Source of the DNA: Gordoniibacillus chartarius
GTDB taxonomy: Bacteria > Bacillota > Bacilli > Paenibacillales > NBRC-103111
DNA: 13,415 nt
Assembly (NCBI RefSeq): GCF_042432825.1
Contig: NZ_JBHLWN010000028.1
Location: forward strand, 1-13,415
Direction: 5' to 3'
In this document: in pieces, positions 5,167 to 13,415 of the stretch
Layout: each line of letters starts with the position of its first letter
Numbering within the stretch: the stretch's first letter is position 1
The notes under the pieces: model-generated
What the model was told of the DNA's origin: nothing
Databases searched by the model: none
What the model saw: the letters and a program-made list of their open reading frames with translations, nothing else
Position numbers and translations under genes: made by a program

Positions 5167-8100
5167 CTACCTTCCATAAATTGAAATACCAAGTTGTATC
5201 ATCGCTTGGTCTCTTGGATCGTCAAACCATGACGAATAATAAGAAACTTGCGAGGTTCCAGAATAAATTTGATACACACCTGCTCCAGCTTTCAAAAATG
5301 TATCTGAGTATCCAAATACTTTGCCAGCATAGCCGAAATAAATATTGCCTAAGTCATCTCGACGATACATCTCATTTTCAAAGGTGTAGTAATTGCTATG
5401 TTTAAACACTGAATTTTTCACATCAACCCTACTACCTGTTTCGACAACTCCCCAAAAGGTTTTCAATTTTGTTGCTGCATCGGCTTCATAACCACCATAA
5501 TCAGCCTTAAAACCATTCATTAACCCGTTAAATTGATTCGTAATATCAGGTGCATCGACTCCTGAGTCTCTATATTTAACATCGCTAGGAAGTCCTGTGT
5601 TATGAATTTTATAATACGTAACCCGAACAGCATCTGCCATCATTTCTAGACCTTTTTGTAATTCCTTATACCCTTCAATAATGTCTAAGTTACTTTGTGC
5701 TTGTCTACAGGAAACAGTGTTGTTACATGTAGAAATGCTTTGCTGTAACGTGTTAATACTTTTTTGATATGAGTCCCATTTTTTTGTGAAAACGTCCGTA
5801 AGTGCAATTAGGTCGTCATTGTCGGACACCTTTACATGTCCCGTTGGGTCAACGTATCTTAGTGGATTATTCTCCACATACGTATACAAATTCAAACTCA
5901 ACGGATTCGTTATGTCGCCCTCGTAACTGTCCTCGTTAATAAACCGGCCTATGCTTGGGTCGTACCATCTTGCCCGTAAATACTGCAGTCCCGTTGAGGA
6001 ATCCCAATACTCCCCGCTATATCGGAATGGTTGCTGCACCTGCTCCACAGTAGACGTCGGATTACCCCAAATATCATACGAATAAGTATTGAGAGTATTC
6101 CCGTTCACATCAGCAAGACCGATGATATCGCCATGTCCATTATGCAGATAATAAGTTTTATTCCCACTTGCATCTACACGTGCAACAAGTCCATTACCAC
6201 GAAGATATCTAGCTTTTAAAACAGCTTTGCCATCTGTTTGGACCATTCCCTCAGCTATAACACTCGATCCGTCGTAATAATAACGTGTTGTTTGTCCTCC
6301 TTCGGTACGTTCATACAAAAGTCCATCTCCATTGTATTTATACGAAACCACTTTGCCGCCAGAGAGTGTTACTTTAATCAGTCGGTTACGATCATCGTAA
6401 TCATAACTTGCATCAGTAGGGTTAATTTGTTGATTCCTATGCATGGTTTGACGATTGCCACGACTATCATACGTGTAACTCTCTTGGAATTGCGTTGATG
6501 TTGCGATCCGATTTAACTTATCATATCCGAATGAAAATGACGTTCCGTTCTCGGTTTTACCGGTTTGATTGTAGTTATTATCATAGCTGTAACCGAATGT
6601 ATTAACGTTTATTCCGTTACTTTTATTCTGTACAAGACTGATAAGGTTCGCTCCATCAAAACCATAAGTGCTATTCATTCCATTCTTTAATGAAACAACG
6701 TCGGTCAGTCCATTCTTCTTATACGTATAACTTGCTTCCCAATTATTGACCGCATTCCCAACACCGTTCAACCGATAGCGGATATCATAACCATAAGCAG
6801 TTGTAAAGCCAAACGGATCCGTTGAACTGGTACGGTTTCCAAGGGTATCATATTGATACTGTATGGTTCGACCATCCGCATAGGTAATTTCATGTAAATA
6901 CCCTGTTGCCTGCTCATACTTATACTGGGTCATTCCTGTGTTATCCGTCATGGTCAAACGTCTACCCGCGGCATCATACGAATAAGAGATCGTCTCTTGC
7001 GGAGTAATGCTCTTTGTTAAAAAGTCCCGCTGGGCGTCGTACTCAAATGTCTTCACCTGACCTTTACGGTCTACATGACGGATTACATTGCCATTCCCAT
7101 CATAATAGTATTTGTCCATCTGGCCTGACGGATCGATTCTCTTGATGACTTTCCCGGTTTCATCATAATGCTTCTGTATCTTGTTGCCATCTGGATAGAT
7201 CATTTCAACTAAATTTCCGGCAAGACTATACGTGTAGCGATGGATATTGGATAACGGATCTGTAACCGAAATCAAGCGCCCTAAAATATCATACTGGTTC
7301 TTCGTTTGGTTACCGTTCCCATCTGTAATGGTAATCGGGTGACCTGCATAATCGTAACTATAGATACCAAGCAATACATTGCCGGTTGCCTTTACCCATT
7401 CTTTCTTGAGCAATTGGCCACTGATATCATAAGTCTCCCTATAGTGGTTGGATTCGGCGTCAGTTGTGGTTTTGGTTCGATTGATATCATCATAGGTAAT
7501 CGTCTCTGTATCAGGGTTCACTAATCCTGGAAATGAAACTTGTATTACACGATTCCATGCATCATAGGCTGTTTCGGTTCGACGATTGTTAGCATCCATA
7601 CTCCAAATTTGTCGTCCGTAAGCATCATACCCATATGTTTTATAGTTTTGACCGATCGTTTCTTTTTCAATTTGACCAATTGCGTTATACTTCCGAACTG
7701 ACTTGATTCCGGCTAAGTCAGTTACGGTTACAATATTATTCCTATCATCATATTCAATTGCTGTATAATTTTGATCCGGCAACACTTCCTTCGTAATGCG
7801 TCCTAATGCATCGTATTCGTATTTCGTAGCGTTATCTTTACTATCGATATACTTAGTCAAGTCTCCAGTTAATTTATTATACTCCGCTTGTCTCGTTATG
7901 CTCGAAACCTCGTTATCTGCATCCGTTACGTTCATGGTTTGCTTCGTGACAAATCCGGCGTTATATCCATACTCTTGCGAAATGCTTACATTTCGACTGT
8001 CATCCCTGATAGTAATCAAGGTGACATTTCCATATGGATCATAGCCATAATTCACCTGCTGCTTTAGTGTCCCGGTATTCAAGTTCTCCCTGACGGTAAG

Positions 8101-10449
8101 CTGGGTCACATTACCTTGCGTGTTACGTATCAATTCCGTATAGCTGCTTATTCCATCAGCTACGGGACGCAAGATGGAAGTCTGTAAATGTGTATTCGGA
8201 TCGTAAGCATATGTTGTCGTAACATTCTTTGGATCTGTTTCCGTCACTACATTTCCATAATCGTCATACGTACGTTTTACCGTCACTGCTTCTGATGTGA
8301 CGGCATTACTGGTAACCGTTGAAGTAACATCATTCGGCACGGGAAGCTTTCGAGTTTCATCGAATGTCTGCTTGATGCTACGCTTGTCTGCTCCCGCTTC
8401 CTGAACAATGTCTGTATTGTAATAAACGGGAGGCGTATTTTCATCGATATACTGTTTTTTATACGTGTATATTGTCTTAAATAGGCCGTTATCCGTAGTC
8501 GTATGAAAGTTGGTACTGTAGCCGTAAGATGTGTCCCCACCGGTAAAAGTCACTCGATTACTCTTTTGTTTCACCGTTCCATCCACGTTATAAAGAACAT
8601 CTTCACGTGAGTGAACACGATAATATTCTTCCGACTCACTCTGCTTTCCAACCGTTCTGCTCTGCTTCTCATAGCTATACTCTGTCCGTGCCCCTGTCGG
8701 ATGCTCAACGCCTTTTAGCAAAGCGTAAAAGTTGTTTTCTGGTTCGTAATAGTGGGGTAACAAATTAAAAGAACCCGCAAAGACGTCATAGGAATATCGC
8801 AAAGTTCGGCCACCTGCATCCGTAGCCGAATCTAGGAGTTCTTTGTCTGTACCCGGTGCCAGTCGTTTGGTGTAGCGTACGACTTTATCACCCATCGTTG
8901 CTGTGACTTCGGTAGCAGAGTACGAAATATTGATTTGATTACCTAAAGCATCGACGACCTTCGTCAAAACCTCTCCATATGGTGGAACAATCGCATAATT
9001 GTATTGAATTGAATTTCCATAAGCATCACTTGTCTGGATTAACTTTCCTTCAGGAGAAAAATACTGTTTGATGCCTTGCAAAGAAGTCAGTCGTCGGTAA
9101 GAAGTCTTTCCGTTCACAACCACAGACGTATCGCTAGTCAAATTAAGATCTTTCCATGGGTAACCGATAAGATTGTTATTAGAACCAATTTCATAAGTTG
9201 CCCCGCCTTGTAAGCGGAGATAAATATGATTATTCTTGCTTTCGATCTCGGGAATATCCCAGTCCCAGCCCCTTCCAAGCGGGGAAACTTTCGTTGCTCG
9301 TGCCGCATTTCTTACGCCTAATCCCTGAAAGTCTCCTCCTTGGCTTATGACTTCACCAGTTGGGTACATTTTTGCTACAAACCCGACTTTTCCATAACGA
9401 GCTTGTAAAGAGAAAAAGTACCAAATCATAGGGTCATCAACTTGCGGATTTGTAGCTTTATAAAGCCCTGTTTCAAGTTTCTTTCGCTCAAGTTCAGGTA
9501 TACCGTAGGCGTAGACATAATAAAATCGACCGGACCACTCACTATCTTCACGATTAGCTCCAACAGTTCGATCCAACGTACTCCCATAATAATCGTATCT
9601 AAGATTGTTTATCATGTATCCTTCAGATTCACCGGGAGCACGATCTTTTCCATTGGGATAATAGTAAATAAAATAATGAAACTTTGGCAAAAAACGATTA
9701 TTCCATAATTGAACTACATCTACATTTTTTTCAAAAAAATTTGATTCAGAGCTGTCATACTTGCGTGTTAGGTAGAACGAAAGCCCATTTCGTCCAGGCA
9801 AAGTAAGATCGGTGTAGCTTAAATTTAAATTTCCACTCAGAGTGGAAATTGCCTCATTTCCATTTGCAACGCTATACGGAGCTTGATCCGACTTTACCTC
9901 CAATCGGTTTAACACAGATTCATCGTAGGTGGAAGGTCGTTCCGATGTGCTTGTTACACCCATGCTCTTTAAAGTTCCGTAGGTAGAGTCTGTTACAGTT
10001 GACTTAGTAAGTGTATAAGTTGTTTCCCTTTCGGAGGTCGTCATACTAGTTGCATTGGATTCTTTTGAGGAATAGGTTGAATCCGTAACCGATTGATATT
10101 TTACAGTCTCCTCGATCATCCGCATTAACTCATTTTGCTTTTGTTTTACTGAAGGATTTATTTGCTCAAGATGAGTTTGGAAGGCCGTCCCATCTTGCTG
10201 TCGCTGCTTAAGCGCTTGATAGATTTCAGTTAATGTATATCCGTAGTTTAAAGCAAAAGAAATATCTTCAGCAGCAACGCCAAACGCAGTGCTTAAATTC
10301 GATATTGATAATATCCCTTGATCTTCGTTAGCCTGAATGACTTGGTCACTCTCTCCACTGACCGCAAATGTTTCAGCGTCGATTTTGCCAGGAGGAAGCA
10401 TGGATGATACGAGAGACATCAATAATAAGAAAATAATAATTTTTTTCAT
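5167..10449 (-). CDS. Secreted RHS/YD-repeat protein with a polymorphic toxin type 44 C-terminal tip
   Basis: A 1760-residue contact-type effector. Residues 1-25 are a Sec signal peptide (MKKIIIFLLLMSL...IDA). Residues about 26-115 are helical, 115-180 Ser/Thr-rich with two VTDSTY copies, and about 190-240 hold the LSGNLNLSYTDLTLPGRNGL block that opens such RHS shells. Between 25 and 30 YD-type repeats (EYDALGRI, YYDGNGNV, TYDSRGNR) fill about 700-1500 and would form the cocoon-like shell. The RHS-associated core follows (GLQYLRARWYDPSIGRF...), ending in DPTGH at about 1534. The 220-residue tip (5167-5829) ends with FGYAGKVFGYSD, LKAGAGVYQI, GTS and FDDPRDQAMIQLGI, the layout of the polymorphic toxin type 44 (Ntox44) family. 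The start ATG has AGAAAGGA seven bases upstream. The only two cysteines (1575, 1581) lie between core and toxin. There is no LPXTG anchor. The exact toxic activity is not visible here. Confidence 0.9.
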   Translation of the reverse strand: MKKIIIFLLLMSLVSSMLPPGKIDAETFAVSGESDQVIQANEDQGILSISNLSTAFGVAAEDISFALNYGYTLTEIYQALKQRQQDGTAFQTHLEQINPSVKQKQNELMRMIEETVKYQSVTDSTYSSKESNATSMTTSERETTYTLTKSTVTDSTYGTLKSMGVTSTSERPSTYDESVLNRLEVKSDQAPYSVANGNEAISTLSGNLNLSYTDLTLPGRNGLSFYLTRKYDSSESNFFEKNVDVVQLWNNRFLPKFHYFIYYYPNGKDRAPGESEGYMINNLRYDYYGSTLDRTVGANREDSEWSGRFYYVYAYGIPELERKKLETGLYKATNPQVDDPMIWYFFSLQARYGKVGFVAKMYPTGEVISQGGDFQGLGVRNAARATKVSPLGRGWDWDIPEIESKNNHIYLRLQGGATYEIGSNNNLIGYPWKDLNLTSDTSVVVNGKTSYRRLTSLQGIKQYFSPEGKLIQTSDAYGNSIQYNYAIVPPYGEVLTKVVDALGNQINISYSATEVTATMGDKVVRYTKRLAPGTDKELLDSATDAGGRTLRYSYDVFAGSFNLLPHYYEPENNFYALLKGVEHPTGARTEYSYEKQSRTVGKQSESEEYYRVHSREDVLYNVDGTVKQKSNRVTFTGGDTSYGYSTNFHTTTDNGLFKTIYTYKKQYIDENTPPVYYNTDIVQEAGADKRSIKQTFDETRKLPVPNDVTSTVTSNAVTSEAVTVKRTYDDYGNVVTETDPKNVTTTYAYDPNTHLQTSILRPVADGISSYTELIRNTQGNVTQLTVRENLNTGTLKQQVNYGYDPYGNVTLITIRDDSRNVSISQEYGYNAGFVTKQTMNVTDADNEVSSITRQAEYNKLTGDLTKYIDSKDNATKYEYDALGRITKEVLPDQNYTAIEYDDRNNIVTVTDLAGIKSVRKYNAIGQIEKETIGQNYKTYGYDAYGRQIWSMDANNRRTETAYDAWNRVIQVSFPGLVNPDTETITYDDINRTKTTTDAESNHYRETYDISGQLLKKEWVKATGNVLLGIYSYDYAGHPITITDGNGNQTKNQYDILGRLISVTDPLSNIHRYTYSLAGNLVEMIYPDGNKIQKHYDETGKVIKRIDPSGQMDKYYYDGNGNVIRHVDRKGQVKTFEYDAQRDFLTKSITPQETISYSYDAAGRRLTMTDNTGMTQYKYEQATGYLHEITYADGRTIQYQYDTLGNRTSSTDPFGFTTAYGYDIRYRLNGVGNAVNNWEASYTYKKNGLTDVVSLKNGMNSTYGFDGANLISLVQNKSNGINVNTFGYSYDNNYNQTGKTENGTSFSFGYDKLNRIATSTQFQESYTYDSRGNRQTMHRNQQINPTDASYDYDDRNRLIKVTLSGGKVVSYKYNGDGLLYERTEGGQTTRYYYDGSSVIAEGMVQTDGKAVLKARYLRGNGLVARVDASGNKTYYLHNGHGDIIGLADVNGNTLNTYSYDIWGNPTSTVEQVQQPFRYSGEYWDSSTGLQYLRARWYDPSIGRFINEDSYEGDITNPLSLNLYTYVENNPLRYVDPTGHVKVSDNDDLIALTDVFTKKWDSYQKSINTLQQSISTCNNTVSCRQAQSNLDIIEGYKELQKGLEMMADAVRVTYYKIHNTGLPSDVKYRDSGVDAPDITNQFNGLMNGFKADYGGYEADAATKLKTFWGVVETGSRVDVKNSVFKHSNYYTFENEMYRRDDLGNIYFGYAGKVFGYSDTFLKAGAGVYQIYSGTSQVSYYSSWFDDPRDQAMIQLGISIYGR

Positions 10450-10570
10450 ATGCCAGTCCTTTCTTACTCAATATTTCCATGATTGTTATAGATGTTGTAC
10501 ATCTCTCTTTATTTCACTATCAAGTTAATGCACTTCACAAAATACTTAAGCCTTTATCCTTGTTAAACGT
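10450..10570 (-). promoter_or_regulatory. Leader region of the RHS gene; no firm promoter
   Basis: About 120 bases between the YD-tail relic and the RHS start. A weak candidate promoter is TTGATA, 18 bases, TACAAC. The latter overlaps a short inverted repeat GATGT-ACA-ACATC. No terminator separates the RCC1-repeat gene from the RHS gene, so read-through from the upstream gene is possible and the two may form one operon. Confidence 0.25.
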
Positions 10571-10633
10571 TCATGGACCAGTAACAGTAGCGATGTTGCC
10601 GCTGCTGTCATACTGAAACGCCTGAACGTACCC
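10571..10633 (-). pseudogene. Detached YD-repeat tail, broken duplicate of the upstream gene's 3' end
   Basis: Directly behind the stop codon of the RCC1-repeat gene the minus strand reads GYVQAFQYDSSGNIATVTGP-stop. This parallels the end of that gene, VIQSFQYDKNGNKIKVSVP-stop, including the shared CCATGA at the terminus. It has no start codon or ribosome binding site of its own. It is therefore a second C-terminal end left behind when the first was added or duplicated. Confidence 0.7.
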
Positions 10634-10643
10634 CAATTAAAAA

Positions 10644-13256
10644 TCATGGAACAGAAACCTTGATCTTATTTCCGTTCTTATCGTATTGAAACGATTGAAT
10701 CACTTGGCCAGTTGCTTCAACGACGATAGACTGCAGCCGACCAGCAGAGTCGTAGTTATACTTCAACCTGCCTCCACTTACCATAACGATCTTATTGCTG
10801 CTCGCCGATAAATTCCCTGCGGCATCTTTAGCCTTCACACTCCATGCATAAACTTTATTCGGTATCAGACCCGTCACGACATATGAGGTTTGAGTTGTAG
10901 TGCTAACTAAAACTCCATCGTTATAAATCTCATAGCTAGCTATCCCAACATTATCCGTCGATGCCGACCATTGTAGCGTAACTGAGGTTGTGGATTGGTT
11001 TGATGTGGTTAGATTTGAAGGCGTTGTCGGCGCTTGAGTATCTGTGAAGGCGTTCATAGCAATAATCGGAGTTTTGGAAAGTCCATGTCCGTCACCGAGC
11101 TGCCCAAATTCATTGGACCCCCAGGTCCACATAGTTCCATTCTGTGAGGTTACAACAGTGTGGTCGTAACTAGTTGAAACTTTACCCGTATTTGTAAAAC
11201 CAGTAATCTGCACGGGAGTCGACTTTGAAATGTTCGTTCCATTCCCATATTGGCCCGTTCCATTACTTCCCCAAGCCCAGAAGCTGCCGTTGGCTTGAAT
11301 AGCCATAGAATGATAATATCCCGCCGATATACTAGTTACGTTAGACAATCCCGCAATCTGGAATGGGGTTATCTTAGTCGTTGTAGTTCCATCTCCTAAT
11401 TGGCCTTCATTGTTATATCCCCATGCCCACACCGTGCCATCCGTCTTTAGAGCAAGTGAATGCATGTATTGAGTTGATATTTCCTTTACATCTCCAAGGT
11501 TGTTGACTTTTACCGGGCTTGTCCGGCTAGTTGTTGTTCCATCCCCTAATTGACCATAGCTATTATTCCCCCATGACCAGGCTGTTCCGTCTTGCTTCAG
11601 AGCTAAACTATGCGCATAGCCTGCTGATACAACCATCACCCCGGTTAACCCGGAGACTTGAACTGGCTTGGTTCTTTCGATCTTGGTCCCATCGCCCAAC
11701 TGCCCTGCACGGTTGTCCCCCCATGACCAGACCGTACCGTCCTGCTTTACAGCGATCGAATGATTTTTACCTACTGCTATTGCAATGACATTAGTTATCC
11801 CGCTGACTTGTATTGGAGTTTTCTTGGACACCTTCGTTCCGTCACCTAGTTGACCATATGAGTTATCACCCCAGGCCCATATCGTGCCGTCTTGCTTTAA
11901 GGCGATTCCATGACTATCATTTGTCGCAATGGACGTGACATTCGTGACAGTGCTTGCTTGTGTAGGTACCGTCATATGTGATGACGAACCGATGCCAAGC
12001 TGACCGAGATCATTTGCGCCCCATCCCCATACCGTACCGTCGTTCTTGATGACCAAAGTACTCGCAATTCCCGTAATAGCCTTCTTCACATTGGAGATGG
12101 TCGGCAAGAAAGTAGGAGTATTCTTTATGCCGGATGTACCATTACCTAACTGACCGCTTTGATTTCCACCCCAAGTATAAATAGATCCATCTTTCTTAAG
12201 AGCAGCGGAGAACGTAAATCCTCCCGTTACGTTTGTCACATTGTTCAAACCGATAATCGATACCGGACTTGCTCGCATTTCCGTAGTACCGTCGCCGAGT
12301 TGAGCGTAACTATTCATCCCCCATGCCCTTACAGATCCATCCTGCATCACGATCATCGTATGAAAATACCCGGTTGCTCCTGCAACTGCGTTCGATATCC
12401 CGCCAAGCTGAGTTGGTTTCATTTTGCTTGTTTTCGTACCATCACCTAGCTGTCCATTGTCGTTTGCTCCCCATGTCCAAACGGTTCCATCCCGTTTAAT
12501 AGCGAGTGAGTGGAACGCCCCTCCGGATAAAGAACCCACCTGCGAAAGCTCGACTACTTGCATAGGTACAGCTTGATTTGACGTAGAATTAATCCCTAAT
12601 TGTCCTTGAGCATTGTTGCCCCAAGCCCAAACAGTTCCATCCTGTTTTAGCGCAAGCGTATGCTGATTACCAGCTTCAATGGCAGAAACTCCAGAAATCC
12701 CGGTGATTTTTTTAGGAATGGATTGGTTACCTGACGTACCGTCGCCGAGCTGCCCGGATGCATTCTGCCCCCAGCTCCATACGCTTCCGTCCTGTTTCAA
12801 GGCAAGTGTGTGGAATTGGCCCGCAGCAACTGCAATGATCTGGGATAATCCGTTTACTTGTGTAGGAGTTGATTTATTATTTGTGGTTCCATCGCCTAGT
12901 TGCCCAAATGAGTTGTTTCCCCACGTCCAAACTGTTCCATCTTGTTTCAATGCAACACTGTGATTGGCACCTGCAGACAAAGAGACTACGTTCGTCAGAG
13001 AAGTAAGTTTAACTGGTGTATTCTTAGAAGTTGTTGTTCCATCTCCAAGTTGACCACTCTCATTTGCGCCCCAAACCCACACTGAGCCATCCGCGCGAAG
13101 CGTCAGAACGTGAGCTTGTCCGGCACGTATGCTGGCAGTTACACTTGCATTTGCTTGAACCTGAGCTTCCAACACGAGTTGTGTTAGCCATAAAAATGCC
13201 ACAGTTGCTAAGTAAATTACGAACTTTCGACGTAAGGATGTAGAGCTTAGTACCAT
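10644..13256 (-). CDS. Secreted RCC1-repeat protein (14 blades) with Fn3 domain and YD-repeat tail
   Basis: An 870-residue protein from the ATG at 13256, chosen because AAAGGAAG lies seven bases upstream and a signal peptide follows at once (VLSSTSLRRKFVIYLATVAFLWL..., cleavage near QVQANA). The open frame runs on to 13391 without comparable support. From residue 57 there are 13 full RCC1 repeats of exactly 50 residues (GTVWTWGxNxxGQLGDGT...HSLALKQD) and a 14th that is completed by the strand before the first repeat, the usual propeller closure; 14 blades make two seven-bladed propellers. An Fn3 domain (about 738-829, APTTPSNLTTSNQSTTSVTL) follows. The last 41 residues are YD-type (YNYDSAGRL, FQYDKNGNKIKV). 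There are no cysteines. It lies upstream of the RHS toxin gene on the same strand; a role in surface binding or effector delivery is inference. Confidence 0.9.
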   Translation of the reverse strand: MVLSSTSLRRKFVIYLATVAFLWLTQLVLEAQVQANASVTASIRAGQAHVLTLRADGSVWVWGANESGQLGDGTTTSKNTPVKLTSLTNVVSLSAGANHSVALKQDGTVWTWGNNSFGQLGDGTTNNKSTPTQVNGLSQIIAVAAGQFHTLALKQDGSVWSWGQNASGQLGDGTSGNQSIPKKITGISGVSAIEAGNQHTLALKQDGTVWAWGNNAQGQLGINSTSNQAVPMQVVELSQVGSLSGGAFHSLAIKRDGTVWTWGANDNGQLGDGTKTSKMKPTQLGGISNAVAGATGYFHTMIVMQDGSVRAWGMNSYAQLGDGTTEMRASPVSIIGLNNVTNVTGGFTFSAALKKDGSIYTWGGNQSGQLGNGTSGIKNTPTFLPTISNVKKAITGIASTLVIKNDGTVWGWGANDLGQLGIGSSSHMTVPTQASTVTNVTSIATNDSHGIALKQDGTIWAWGDNSYGQLGDGTKVSKKTPIQVSGITNVIAIAVGKNHSIAVKQDGTVWSWGDNRAGQLGDGTKIERTKPVQVSGLTGVMVVSAGYAHSLALKQDGTAWSWGNNSYGQLGDGTTTSRTSPVKVNNLGDVKEISTQYMHSLALKTDGTVWAWGYNNEGQLGDGTTTTKITPFQIAGLSNVTSISAGYYHSMAIQANGSFWAWGSNGTGQYGNGTNISKSTPVQITGFTNTGKVSTSYDHTVVTSQNGTMWTWGSNEFGQLGDGHGLSKTPIIAMNAFTDTQAPTTPSNLTTSNQSTTSVTLQWSASTDNVGIASYEIYNDGVLVSTTTQTSYVVTGLIPNKVYAWSVKAKDAAGNLSASSNKIVMVSGGRLKYNYDSAGRLQSIVVEATGQVIQSFQYDKNGNKIKVSVP
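11046..13088 (-). repeat. Tandem 150-bp repeats encoding RCC1 blades
   Basis: Thirteen complete units of exactly 150 bases (11139-13088) and a partial fourteenth encode the RCC1 blades. The units are clearly related at DNA level (each carries a version of TTGxCCxxxxxxxTTxxxCCCCA on the plus strand) but diverged, so this is an old array kept in strict register by the protein fold and not a recent expansion. Confidence 0.85.
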
Positions 13257-13415
13257 TCCATTACTTCCTTTCGATAATTTATGAGGCAATGATATAATAT
13301 CTAAGATCACTGGCATTGCATAAAAGTTATCACGAAAAACCCACATTAAATATTTGAGCATTTTGCATAAACCAGAGCCCTTGCTAGACAAAGGTTTTTG
13401 AACATAAAAAAGGGA
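13257..13415 (-). other. Upstream leader of the RCC1-repeat gene
   Basis: About 160 bases at the window edge. The frame is open upstream to 13391 (MSSKGSGLCKMLKY...) but has no ribosome binding site and would bury the signal peptide 45 residues inside the protein, so I read it as untranslated leader. The A/T-rich TATTATAT around 13290 could be a -10 element, but no matching -35 is clear. Confidence 0.35.

Noticed and set aside
8283..8540. 85-codon minus-strand frame inside the RHS gene
   Set aside because: It is an out-of-frame shadow of YD-repeat coding sequence with no start signal.
10500..10643. Possible terminator between the RCC1-repeat gene and the RHS gene
   Set aside because: I looked for a GC stem followed by a T-tract on the minus strand and found none; the stretch instead holds the YD-tail relic.
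11046..13088. 150-bp periodic array as a CRISPR or satellite-type repeat
   Set aside because: The units are coding, in one frame, and translate to exact 50-residue RCC1 blades.

Overview
The window looks like an accessory region of a low-to-middling GC Bacillota chromosome, most likely a Paenibacillus-type Bacillales. The evidence is the Sec signal peptides, strong AGGAGG-type ribosome binding sites, a very large secreted RHS/YD-repeat protein whose core ends in the ED-x(3)-G ... NPLSLNLYTY ... DPTGH form common in that group, and a companion RCC1-repeat protein with an Fn3 domain. The genus is an inference. Every supported gene lies on the minus strand, so the window is best read from right to left.

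Right part (13256 to 4774): a secreted 870-residue protein made of 14 RCC1 blades (two seven-bladed propellers), one Fn3 domain and a short YD-repeat tail. A broken duplicate of that YD tail follows. Next is a 1760-residue secreted RHS protein ending in a 220-residue variable tip that matches the polymorphic toxin type 44 family. Fifteen bases after it comes a small four-helix membrane protein, the natural candidate for its immunity protein, closed by a strong rho-independent terminator (4728-4767). This is a contact-dependent toxin/immunity locus of the WapA/RHS kind.

Middle part (4727 to 970): a gene-poor stretch rich in palindromes, including a LacI/cre-like operator; a 63-residue orphan ORF with a very good ribosome binding site; then two unrelated, head-to-tail IS110-family (DEDD, RNA-guided recombinase) elements. 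Both transposase genes are broken: the upstream one by a single in-frame amber codon, the downstream one by a -1 frameshift that overlaps a dnaX-type slippery heptamer. Between them is a 454-base non-coding stretch that holds a striking duplicated structured motif, a candidate bridge RNA.

Left part (969 to 1): directly beyond the IS110 element is a decayed fragment of the 3' end of another RHS core (895-969), followed by two small membrane-protein genes that look like leftovers of a second toxin/immunity tip. The window ends in what resembles the terminal repeat of an IS256-family element. The region therefore reads as an active RHS effector locus with a graveyard of an older or orphan RHS terminus behind it, cut up by insertion sequences.
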